From: Acholeplasmataceae bacterium
GTDB taxonomy: Bacteria > Bacillota_I > Bacilli_A > Acholeplasmatales > Acholeplasmataceae
Assembly: GCA_016934175.1 (NCBI GenBank)
Contig: JAFGTI010000091.1
Location: 1-9,478 of the forward strand
DNA: 9,478 bases
Reading direction: 5' to 3'
Part shown: positions 1 to 5,804 of the stretch, piece by piece
How positions within the stretch are numbered: the first letter of the stretch is position 1
How the letters are laid out: every line of letters begins with the position of its first letter
Made by a program: the position numbers and the translations under genes
The notes under the pieces: model-generated
Told to the model about the DNA's origin: nothing
Databases searched by the model: none
What the model saw: only the letters and a program-made list of their open reading frames with translations

Positions 1-123
1 AATAATAGATTTGCTATACGTTTATTTGAAAATTTGGGATATCAACATTGTGGTTGGATACTTCTCAATCAAAAAGATGGAGATCGTAAGCGTCTCGCTT
101 TGGATAAAATGATAAGGGGATAA
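1..123 (+). CDS. GNAT-family N-acetyltransferase, C-terminal fragment
   Basis: Reading frame 1 is open from the first base and stops at TAA 121-123, giving the last 40 residues of a protein that begins before the window. The fragment starts NNRFAIRLFENLGYQHCGW, which fits the last conserved block of GNAT acetyltransferases (pattern N-x2-AI-x-L-[YF]-E-x2-G-[FY], the acetyl-CoA-binding helix and following strand). These enzymes transfer an acetyl group from acetyl-CoA to an amine; the substrate cannot be read from this piece. The next gene begins three bases after the stop, and its Shine-Dalgarno lies inside the last codons of this frame, so the two are probably co-transcribed. The family call rests on one short motif. 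Confidence 0.6.
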   Translation, partial: NNRFAIRLFENLGYQHCGWILLNQKDGDRKRLALDKMIRG

Positions 124-126
124 TCC

Positions 127-1047
127 ATGAAAATATTTTATGAGACATCATATCTTAAACAAACTGATATTGATCAATTAATCATTCGTTTTCCTGATAT
201 TGAATTTACTTGTGATGATCAAAATACAAAGGGAGTTACAGCTATTTTAGCTATGCCTGGTTATCTTAGCAATGATAATTTAGATAGATATCGTGATTTA
301 AGATGGATCCAAGTACTCACTGCTGGATATGATCAATTAGATTTGAAATATATCAAAAGTCGAAACATCATTTTAACAAATGCCAAAGATGTTTTTAGTA
401 TTCAAATTGCTGAAGATGTTTTCTCCAAAATTCTTTATTTTAATCGGAATTTAGCAGTTCATCATGAGCATATGAAACAAAGTATTTGGAAACATGAACC
501 AGTTCTATATGAAATCGATCAATCGACGATTGGTATTTTAGGTACAGGATCAATTGGATTAGAAATTGCTAAAAGAATGAAAGCTTTTAATACAACCATT
601 TTAGGTTATCGTAAAACTCAAGTAATACTTCCTGACTTTAATCATATCTATTCAGATGCTCAAGGTTTAGAAGAGATTTATCAAAAAAGTGATATATTAA
701 TCATTTGTTTACCTTTAACAGAACAAACCTATCATTTGATTGATAAGAAGGCATTTTCAATGATGAAACCCAACGTTATTGTTATTAATGTTGCAAGAGG
801 AGAAATTATTGATCAAAATGCTTTAATTGAGGCTTTAAAAACTAAACAAATTCGTGCTGCTGGATTAGATGTGACGACACCAGAACCACTTCCAAAGAAA
901 AATGATTTATGGAAATTCGAACAAGTGTTAATCACACCACACAATGCCAGTGCAAGTCCATATGTCAGAAAACGATTAATTCATGCTGTATCAGATGCTA
1001 TATACCTCTATATAAATCAGCTCGAATTTAACAATAGAATCATTTAG
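127..1047 (+). CDS. D-isomer-specific 2-hydroxyacid dehydrogenase
   Basis: A 306-residue cytosolic oxidoreductase of the D-2-hydroxyacid dehydrogenase family (phosphoglycerate dehydrogenase/glyoxylate reductase group), interconverting a 2-keto acid and its D-2-hydroxy acid with a nicotinamide cofactor. The Rossmann loop GTGSIG is at residues 139-144. The family catalytic trio is visible: Arg224 in VARGE, Glu253 in PEP and His272 in PHN. There is no C-terminal ACT regulatory domain, so it is not a classical regulated SerA. After the second Rossmann strand the sequence reads GYRKT (160-164), with Arg where NAD-dependent members usually have Asp; this hints at NADP(H) preference (inference). The ATG at 127 has an AAGGGGA Shine-Dalgarno at 114-120, spacing 6. 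It follows the acetyltransferase by 3 bases and is closed by a terminator, so it belongs to the upstream operon. The substrate is unknown. Confidence 0.88.
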   Translation: MKIFYETSYLKQTDIDQLIIRFPDIEFTCDDQNTKGVTAILAMPGYLSNDNLDRYRDLRWIQVLTAGYDQLDLKYIKSRNIILTNAKDVFSIQIAEDVFSKILYFNRNLAVHHEHMKQSIWKHEPVLYEIDQSTIGILGTGSIGLEIAKRMKAFNTTILGYRKTQVILPDFNHIYSDAQGLEEIYQKSDILIICLPLTEQTYHLIDKKAFSMMKPNVIVINVARGEIIDQNALIEALKTKQIRAAGLDVTTPEPLPKKNDLWKFEQVLITPHNASASPYVRKRLIHAVSDAIYLYINQLEFNNRII

Positions 1048-1052
1048 TATGT

Positions 1053-1084
1053 GACTTATGAGTTTACTCATAGGTCTTTTTTTT
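1053..1084 (+). terminator. Rho-independent terminator after the dehydrogenase gene
   Basis: GACTTATGAG (1053-1062) pairs with CTCATAGGTC (1067-1076) across a TTTA loop, forming a 10-bp stem with one G-U pair, followed directly by eight T residues (1077-1084). It begins five bases after the dehydrogenase stop codon, and separates the upstream operon from the fatty acid operon. Confidence 0.92.
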
Positions 1085-1087
1085 AAT

Positions 1088-1103
1088 TGAAAAACCGCTT
1101 ACA
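1088..1103 (+). promoter_or_regulatory. Possible cre-like (CcpA) site upstream of the acc promoter
   Basis: CGCTTACA at 1096-1103 equals the right half of a catabolite-responsive element (TGWAANCGNTNWCA). The left half is poor: the TG expected at 1090-1091 is AA, and the nearest TG (1088-1089) is two bases too far out. It would lie about 50-60 bases upstream of the predicted transcription start, a position where CcpA activates in some Bacillota. No regulator gene is in the window. Treat as a weak candidate. Confidence 0.25.
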
Positions 1104-1115
1104 CTTTAAAAACTG

Positions 1116-1143
1116 TTGACAACAAATAAATATGTGATAGAAT
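1116..1143 (+). promoter_or_regulatory. Sigma-A-type promoter for the acc-fab operon
   Basis: A perfect -35 box TTGACA (1116-1121) is followed after 16 bases by TAGAAT (1138-1143), which carries the extended -10 dinucleotide TG at 1135-1136. AGAATT at 1139-1144 with a 17-base spacer is an alternative reading. Transcription would start near 1150, giving an accB leader of about 220 nt. It is placed after the terminator and before nine closely spaced genes, so it is the likely operon promoter. Confidence 0.8.
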
Positions 1144-1159
1144 TAATTCAGGCATATAT

Positions 1160-1185
1160 TTTGAAATTCAAATCAATTTGTCAAA
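1160..1185 (+). promoter_or_regulatory. FabT-box-like operator dyad just downstream of the transcription start
   Basis: TTTGAAATTCAAA (1160-1172) is a perfect 13-base palindrome of the form TTTGA-N3-TCAAA. A second, shorter dyad TTTGTCAAA (1177-1185) follows with its centre 15 bases away, and the arms between them (CAAAT 1169-1173, ATTTG 1176-1180) are inverted too. The pattern resembles the box bound by FabT, the MarR-family repressor of fatty acid genes in streptococci and lactococci, and does not resemble the FapR box. Its place at roughly +10 to +35 suits repression by blocking polymerase. No MarR-family gene lies in the window, so the assignment to FabT is inference. Confidence 0.5.
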
Positions 1186-1201
1186 AAAACTGAAGGGACT
1201 G

Positions 1202-1336
1202 ATGCTCTATATAATGGGTTGTGGACTAAAGAAATCTAAGATTTATGAGCTTTCTATTAGTTACCAACTGAGTTTTTACACATCTTATAGTTTATGTGAA
1301 GTCCACAAGGACAAGCCACGCAATATAAACTTTTGA
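1202..1336 (+). CDS. Possible small leader ORF, 44 aa, unknown
   Basis: ATG at 1202 opens a 44-codon frame ending at TGA 1334-1336, 36 bases before accB. It has a fair Shine-Dalgarno, AAGGGA at 1193-1198, three bases from the start. The product begins MLYIMGCGLKKSK and ends HKDKPRNINF; it is rich in Ser (6) and Tyr (5) and has two Cys. I recognise no family, signal peptide or clear membrane segment. It lies entirely inside the accB leader and overlaps both arms of the 9-bp stem at 1219-1308, so it could be a leader peptide whose translation alters RNA folding, or an accidental open frame. A frame this long arises by chance fairly often in DNA of this composition; the ribosome site is the main support. 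Confidence 0.3.
   Translation: MLYIMGCGLKKSKIYELSISYQLSFYTSYSLCEVHKDKPRNINF
1219..1308 (+). other. Potentially structured accB leader RNA element
   Basis: TTGTGGACT (1219-1227) and AGTCCACAA (1300-1308) are perfectly complementary over 9 bp, five of them G-C, unusual in such AT-rich DNA. They enclose three small potential hairpins: AAATC/GATTT (1232-1236 with 1240-1244), TTAGTT/AACTGA (1257-1262 with 1266-1271, one G-U pair) and CACAT/ATGTG (1279-1283 with 1294-1298). The result is a four-way-junction-like fold in the 5' leader. It matches no riboswitch class that I can recognise. The inner hairpins are weak and could be chance; the closing stem is the strongest evidence. Confidence 0.35.
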
Positions 1337-1343
1337 TGATCAT

Positions 1344-1372
1344 AAGGATTTACAAAATTTATGTAAAGTGAA
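1344..1372 (+). promoter_or_regulatory. accB translation initiation region with a hairpin-bridged Shine-Dalgarno
   Basis: The only good Shine-Dalgarno before accB, AAGGA (1344-1348), is 24 bases from the ATG at 1373, too far for normal initiation. Between them TTTACA (1349-1354) can pair with TGTAAA (1362-1367) over an AAATTTA loop. Folding that 19-base hairpin would leave a 5-base spacer. The stem has a single G-C pair and would be marginally stable. An in-frame ATG-TAA start-stop pair lies at 1361-1366, inside the hairpin. Confidence 0.4.
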
Positions 1373-1816
1373 ATGGATAATATGACAATAAAAGAAATTC
1401 AAAGTATCATTAAAGACTTCGAGACATCATCACTGATGACACTAGAACTCGAAATGGATGGATTTAAATTAAGATTATCAAAAAATAAGGATGAACAATT
1501 AACAATTAAAGAAAATTATAAAGAAATAGATTCAAATCAATCATCACAACAAAAACCACACCCCAATCATACTATGATAAAATCACCACTCGTTGGCACT
1601 TTTTATGCTGCATCGACTCCCAAAGGAACACCATTTGTTGAAGTCGGACAACACATCAAAAAGGGACAGGTCGTATGTATCATTGAAGCGATGAAAATTA
1701 TGAATGAAATTGCTTCTCCATTTAATGGAGTTGTAAAAGAAATATTTGTTCGTAATGGAGATGTCGTCGGCTTTGATCATAACTTAATTCGAGTCGGTGA
1801 ATCTAATGAAAAATAA
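1373..1816 (+). CDS. accB: Biotin carboxyl carrier protein of acetyl-CoA carboxylase
   Basis: The 147-residue carrier holds the biotin that shuttles carboxyl groups from biotin carboxylase (AccC) to the carboxyltransferase (AccD/AccA) in the first committed step of fatty acid synthesis. The N-terminal domain (about residues 1-38) has the typical IKEIQSIIKDFE opening. A polar Lys/Gln/Asn-rich linker (about 38-66) follows, and then the biotinyl domain (about 68-142) with EAMKIMNE, where Lys108 is the biotinylated residue, and the SPLVGTFY strand at 71-78. Length is ordinary for the family. The start is ambiguous: ATG 1373 has a Shine-Dalgarno only if an intervening hairpin is looped out, while ATG 1382 (protein MTIKEIQ) aligns as well with family N-termini but also lacks a good site. 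It is the first clear gene of the operon and overlaps accC by 11 bases. Confidence 0.95.
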   Translation: MDNMTIKEIQSIIKDFETSSLMTLELEMDGFKLRLSKNKDEQLTIKENYKEIDSNQSSQQKPHPNHTMIKSPLVGTFYAASTPKGTPFVEVGQHIKKGQVVCIIEAMKIMNEIASPFNGVVKEIFVRNGDVVGFDHNLIRVGESNEK

Positions 1817-3170
1817 AATACTAATTGCGAATCGTGGTGAAATTGCGGTTCGCATTATTCGTGCTGCTAAAGAATTAGGTTATGAGACTGTAGCTGTTTA
1901 TTCATCTGCTGATGAATCAAGCCTACATGTTAAACTTGCTGATGAAGCAATTTGCATTGGTGGGAATCAAAGCAAGGATAGTTACCTCAATAAGACTAAT
2001 ATCTTAAGTGCTGCAATATCAACTGGGTGTAATGCAATTCATCCAGGGTACGGGTTTTTAGCTGAAAATAGCGAATTTGTGGAAATGGTTGAAAGTTGTA
2101 ATATAGCCTTCATTGGACCTACATCGAAAACAATTTCGATGATTGGTGATAAAGCTACTGCAAGAAACATTGCAAAATCACATGGAATACCTATTGTAGA
2201 AGGTAGCGATGGTGTTGTTTCTGATCAGCATGAGGGCTTAAAAATAGCAAAGAAAATAGGGTATCCAGTCATGATTAAAGCTTCTAATGGAGGCGGAGGT
2301 CGTGGCATAAGTATTGTACGCTCAGATGAAGAATTTTTGAGTGCTTTTGAACGTACATCAATGGAAGCTGAAACAAGTTTTGGTGATAAATCTTTATATA
2401 TTGAAAAATTCATTGAGTCACCGCGACATATTGAAATTCAAATCATATCTGATACATTTGGCAATTTTGTTCATTTGTTTGAAAGAGACTGTTCGATGCA
2501 AAGAAGAAATCAAAAAATGGTTGAAGAGACACCATCTCCTATACTCAATGATTTATTGAGAAGAAGAATTGGTTTAGCAGCTATAAAATTAGCGAAAGCT
2601 ATCCATTATGTAAATGCTGGAACACTTGAGTTTATTGTTGATCCAAAAGGGAATTTCTATTTTATTGAGATGAACACAAGAATTCAAGTTGAACATCCAA
2701 TAACAGAAGCCATAACAGGTATAGACCTTGTTAAGGAACAAATAAAAATTGCGTATGGTAAAGAATTATCATTTAAACAAAGAGATATTAAAATTAACGG
2801 ACATGCAATTGAATGTAGAATTAATGCTGAAGATGCGATGCACGGGTTTACACCATCTCCAGGGAAAATCACAAATATTCTTTTTCCAGGTGGCATGGGT
2901 GTTAGAATTGACACACATATTTATCCTGGGTACGAAATTCCACCTTATTATGATTCTTTAATTGCGAAACTCATCGTTCATGCACCTACAAGAAGAGAAG
3001 CAGTTAAAAAAATGCGCGTTGCTTTAGAACAGTTTGTTATCGAGGGTATCCATACAAATATTGAATATCAATATTTAATTATGCATAATACGGATTTTAT
3101 AAAAGGACAATATGATACTGGTTTCATTGCCCGTTTTAATGCATTAGTGGAGGCGGAGAGTAGTGAATAA
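1806..3170 (+). CDS. accC: Biotin carboxylase subunit of acetyl-CoA carboxylase
   Basis: A 454-residue ATP-grasp enzyme that carboxylates biotin on AccB using ATP and bicarbonate. The N-terminal domain opens KILIANRGEIAVRIIRAA. The ATP-binding glycine-rich loop is KASNGGGGRG (158-167). The substrate and metal site residues fall at the same numbers as in the E. coli enzyme: Glu288, Asn290, Arg292 and Glu296 in EMNTRIQVEH, and Arg338 in ECRIN. The C-terminal biotin carboxylase domain occupies about 335-445. There is no fused biotinyl or carboxyltransferase domain, so it is the stand-alone AccC type. I chose ATG 1806 over the GTG at 1797 because GGTGA (1796-1800) sits five bases ahead and the protein then matches family N-termini. 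It overlaps accB by 11 bases and accD by 8. Confidence 0.96.
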   Translation: MKNKILIANRGEIAVRIIRAAKELGYETVAVYSSADESSLHVKLADEAICIGGNQSKDSYLNKTNILSAAISTGCNAIHPGYGFLAENSEFVEMVESCNIAFIGPTSKTISMIGDKATARNIAKSHGIPIVEGSDGVVSDQHEGLKIAKKIGYPVMIKASNGGGGRGISIVRSDEEFLSAFERTSMEAETSFGDKSLYIEKFIESPRHIEIQIISDTFGNFVHLFERDCSMQRRNQKMVEETPSPILNDLLRRRIGLAAIKLAKAIHYVNAGTLEFIVDPKGNFYFIEMNTRIQVEHPITEAITGIDLVKEQIKIAYGKELSFKQRDIKINGHAIECRINAEDAMHGFTPSPGKITNILFPGGMGVRIDTHIYPGYEIPPYYDSLIAKLIVHAPTRREAVKKMRVALEQFVIEGIHTNIEYQYLIMHNTDFIKGQYDTGFIARFNALVEAESSE

Positions 3171-4050
3171 TTTTTTAAATGATAGAAAACATAAATTAGA
3201 AAATTTCAAAAAGAATATTAGAAAAAAACAAACAAGTTATGAACCAATAGATATCCCTGATGGCTTATTTATGAAATGTGATCAATGTGGTGCTGCAATA
3301 TATGAAAAAACACTTGATGTGAATTATTCGATATGTCCGTATTGTGATTATCATTTTAGAATGAGTGCAACAAAAAGAATGAACTTAACATTTGATCAAG
3401 GATCATTTGAAGAATTATTTAGTGAAATTCAATCAGGAAATCCTTTGGATATGCCTGATTATGAAGATAAAATTAATAAAGGTAAGAAACTTTCAGGGCT
3501 TAATGAAGCTTTTTTGTGTGGAACGGCAACATTAGTGAGTATTCCTTGTGCTGTAGGCATCCTTGATAGTAATTTTATGATGGGTAGCATGGGTAGTGCT
3601 GTCGGAGAAAAAGTGACACGTTTAATCGAATATGCTATAGATCAGTCGCTTCCTTTGATCATTTTTACAGCTTCAGGTGGCGCTAGAATGCAAGAAGGAA
3701 TACTATCCTTAATGCAAATGGCTAAAACAAGTGCAGCATTAGAACATTTAGATAGAAAAGGTCTTTTATATATTAGTGTAATGACCAATCCGACTACAGG
3801 TGGCGTTGCTGCAAGCTTTGCATCTTTAGGTGATATTAATATTGCTGAAAAATCATCATTAATTGGTTTTGCAGGTGCTAGAGTTATTAAACAAACGATT
3901 AGACAAGAGTTACCAGAAGGTTTTCAAACTGATGTCTTTCAATTAGAACATGGTCAAGTTGATCTCATCGTTCATCGAAAAGAAATGAGAAAAACTCTTT
4001 ATAAATTGCTACTTTTACATCAGAAAAAAGGTGGTGGAACTCATGAGTGA
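3163..4050 (+). CDS. accD: Acetyl-CoA carboxylase carboxyltransferase, beta subunit
   Basis: A 295-residue subunit that forms the carboxyltransferase with AccA and moves the carboxyl group from biotin to acetyl-CoA, making malonyl-CoA. Near the N-terminus is the four-cysteine zinc ribbon Cys39-x2-Cys42-x15-Cys58-x2-Cys61. The crotonase-fold core follows, with SGGARMQEG (171-179), TNPTTGGVAAS (209-219) and GFAGARVI (235-242). Translation starts at GTG 3163, overlapping the end of accC by 8 bases, with GGAGG at 3149-3153 nine bases upstream; no in-frame ATG fits the conserved N-terminus. It ends in TGA that overlaps the accA start (ATGAGTGA), consistent with coupled, equimolar synthesis of the two subunits. 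This TGA is also direct evidence for the standard genetic code. Confidence 0.96.
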   Translation: MNNFLNDRKHKLENFKKNIRKKQTSYEPIDIPDGLFMKCDQCGAAIYEKTLDVNYSICPYCDYHFRMSATKRMNLTFDQGSFEELFSEIQSGNPLDMPDYEDKINKGKKLSGLNEAFLCGTATLVSIPCAVGILDSNFMMGSMGSAVGEKVTRLIEYAIDQSLPLIIFTASGGARMQEGILSLMQMAKTSAALEHLDRKGLLYISVMTNPTTGGVAASFASLGDINIAEKSSLIGFAGARVIKQTIRQELPEGFQTDVFQLEHGQVDLIVHRKEMRKTLYKLLLLHQKKGGGTHE

Positions 4051-4876
4051 TGTCAATATAGCTTGGGAAAAAGTTAAACTTGCAAGACATCCCAAAAGAC
4101 CCACTGCAAGTGTGATTATCAAAGAATTATTTCCTGATTTTATTGAACTTCATGGAGATCGCACTTTTGGTGACGATCAAGCGATAACAGCGGGCTTGGG
4201 TACATTTAATAGTATACCCATGACGATTATTGCTGAAGAAAAAGGAAAGAATACTGACGAAAAAATTAAACATAATTTTGGTATGCCACATCCTGAGGGA
4301 TATCGAAAAGCAATGCGATTAATGAAACAAGCAGAAAAATTTAAAAGACCTGTTTTGTGTATTATTGATACTCCAGGTGCTTATCCTGGAATTGGTGCTG
4401 AAGAAAGAGGTCAAGCACAAGCAATTGCATATAATCTTAAAAATATGATGGGACTTAAAACACCAATTATTGTTTTAGTTTTAAGTGAAGGTGGATCTGG
4501 TGGGGCATTAGCTATTGGTATTGGTGATCATATTTTTATGTTCGAAAATAGTATTTATGCTATTCTTTCTCCTGAAGGATTTGCGTCAATCATTTATAAA
4601 GATAGTACAAAAGCTGATTATGCTGCAAGCATTATGAAGTTAACTGCTGAAGATTTAAAAACATTTAATATTGTTGATACAATTATTAAAGAAGGTGAAG
4701 GGTTACATATTAATCCTGATTTTGGAATTAACGCTTTTAAAATTGAATTAGCTAAAACATTAAAAAAATTAATACCACTTCCATATACTAAACTGTTAAA
4801 TAATCGATACAACAAATATAGAAAAATGGGTGTATTTATCGAAAAAGGAGCAACTTATGAATCAAAATCAACCTAA
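4043..4876 (+). CDS. accA: Acetyl-CoA carboxylase carboxyltransferase, alpha subunit
   Basis: The 277-residue partner of AccD in the carboxyltransferase. Family blocks are clear: PTASVIIKELF (20-30), ELHGDRTFGDD (35-45), NFGMPHPEGYRKAMRL (78-93), DTPGAYPGIGAEERGQA (109-125) and SEGGSGGALAIG (148-159), the last two forming the oxyanion and CoA-binding region. It is shorter than the 319-residue E. coli protein, mainly because the N-terminal helical extension is reduced, as in many Bacillota with separate AccA. ATG 4043 is preferred over the GTG codons at 4031 and 4034, because AGGTGG (4029-4034) sits eight bases before it. It overlaps accD by 8 bases and fabH by 20. Confidence 0.95.
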   Translation: MSDVNIAWEKVKLARHPKRPTASVIIKELFPDFIELHGDRTFGDDQAITAGLGTFNSIPMTIIAEEKGKNTDEKIKHNFGMPHPEGYRKAMRLMKQAEKFKRPVLCIIDTPGAYPGIGAEERGQAQAIAYNLKNMMGLKTPIIVLVLSEGGSGGALAIGIGDHIFMFENSIYAILSPEGFASIIYKDSTKADYAASIMKLTAEDLKTFNIVDTIIKEGEGLHINPDFGINAFKIELAKTLKKLIPLPYTKLLNNRYNKYRKMGVFIEKGATYESKST

Positions 4877-5795
4877 AATAAAAATTATTTCTAGTGGAAA
4901 ATATACACCTGAAATGGTTATTTCAAATGAAGATTTAGAAAAGCTTGTTGATACTTCTAATGAATGGATTGTATCTAGAACTGGTATTTTAAGAAGACGT
5001 AAAGCAGTCAATGAAAACACAAGTGACATGGCTTATCAGGCAGCAATGCACGCGATTAATCGTGTTCACTATGATAAAAGTAAAATTGATTTAATTATAA
5101 TGGCAACAATCACTGGTGATCAAATGACACCATCAACTGCTAATTTTGTTCAAGCAAAGTTAGGACTAGATCATGAAGTGATGAGTTTTGATATCAACGC
5201 AGCTTGTACAGGATTTGTTTACGGACTAGAAATTGCATCAGCATTACTACAAACAAATCGTTTTAGAGCCGCATTAGTTATCGGTGGTGAGATTTTAACA
5301 AAGATTGTTGATTATACTGATCGTAATACGTGTGTGCTTTTTGGCGATGGTGCTGGTGCTATGATTATAGAACCTAGTGATGATCAAAACGATACAGCTT
5401 ATTTCTTCAATGCAGCTAAAGGAGATATGAACGATTCTTTAACTGTTAAAAAGTTTATAGAAATGGACGGTAAAAAAGTATATCAGTTTGCCGTGAGTGC
5501 AATGGAACAAGCAATTCACAAAATACTCAATGAAAGTCAATTAACCATTGATGACATCGATATGGTGATTCCACATCAAGCTAATGAAAGAATCATTCAA
5601 TCAGTAGCAAAATCTACAGGGATACCAATTTCTAAATTTATGATGAATTTAAGTGAGTATGGTAATACATCTGCAGCTAGCATACCCCTGACGATATCTG
5701 AATACTATGATCAAAACGAGACCAAAGGTAAAAAAATATTACTTGTCGGATTTGGTGGGGGATTTACTTGGGGCAGTGCAATTCTTAAACTATAG
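4857..5795 (+). CDS. fabH: Beta-ketoacyl-ACP synthase III
   Basis: A 312-residue condensing enzyme that starts each chain by joining an acyl-CoA primer to malonyl-ACP. The catalytic triad of the FabH family is present: Cys117 in NAACTGF, His240 in PHQAN and Asn270 in EYGNTSAAS. The loop DTSNEWIVSRTGI (32-44) and the C-terminal GFGGGFTWG (298-306) are also typical. Primer choice (acetyl or branched acyl) cannot be read reliably. The start at ATG 4857 is set by the strong site AAAAAGGAG (4842-4850) six bases ahead; an upstream ATG at 4830 would add nine non-conserved residues and lacks such a site. It overlaps accA by 20 bases, and fabK follows after 9 bases. Confidence 0.96.
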   Translation: MNQNQPKIKIISSGKYTPEMVISNEDLEKLVDTSNEWIVSRTGILRRRKAVNENTSDMAYQAAMHAINRVHYDKSKIDLIIMATITGDQMTPSTANFVQAKLGLDHEVMSFDINAACTGFVYGLEIASALLQTNRFRAALVIGGEILTKIVDYTDRNTCVLFGDGAGAMIIEPSDDQNDTAYFFNAAKGDMNDSLTVKKFIEMDGKKVYQFAVSAMEQAIHKILNESQLTIDDIDMVIPHQANERIIQSVAKSTGIPISKFMMNLSEYGNTSAASIPLTISEYYDQNETKGKKILLVGFGGGFTWGSAILKL

Positions 5796-5804
5796 GAGAT
5801 TACA

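Noticed and set aside
1198..1235. Hammerhead-like words CTGATG followed downstream by GAAA.
   Set aside because: The core needs CUGAUGA; here the seventh base is C, and no stem II joins the two words.
1257..1277. Intrinsic attenuator: hairpin TTAGTT/AACTGA followed by TTTTT.
   Set aside because: The stem has only one G-C pair and a G-U pair, with a 3-base loop, and the T run is only five. It is too weak to call as a terminator.
1221..1307. tRNA-like cloverleaf: 7-bp acceptor-like stem, three arms, and a 7-base loop TTACCAA with T33-like position and ACC triplet.
   Set aside because: There is no GTTCRANYC T-arm motif, no D-loop GG and no T8. The D-like arm has a 3-base loop, an 11-base linker follows it, and there is one extra base between T-like and acceptor stems. 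It is not a tRNA.
1150..1372. T-box or known riboswitch in the accB leader.
   Set aside because: I find no GGGTGGNACCGCG antiterminator motif and no conserved core of the TPP, SAM, cobalamin, glycine, purine or fluoride classes. There is also no terminator before accB.
1583..1780. Minus-strand open frame inside accB, and similar ones at 2225-2413, 2684-2914, 4618-4815, 6536-6769 and 8954-9151.
   Set aside because: All are antisense shadows of conserved + strand genes, without ribosome sites or recognisable products.
2341..2961. Out-of-frame + strand open frames inside accC (2341-2559 and 2749-2961).
   Set aside because: They lie wholly within the conserved AccC frame, and their translations resemble no family.
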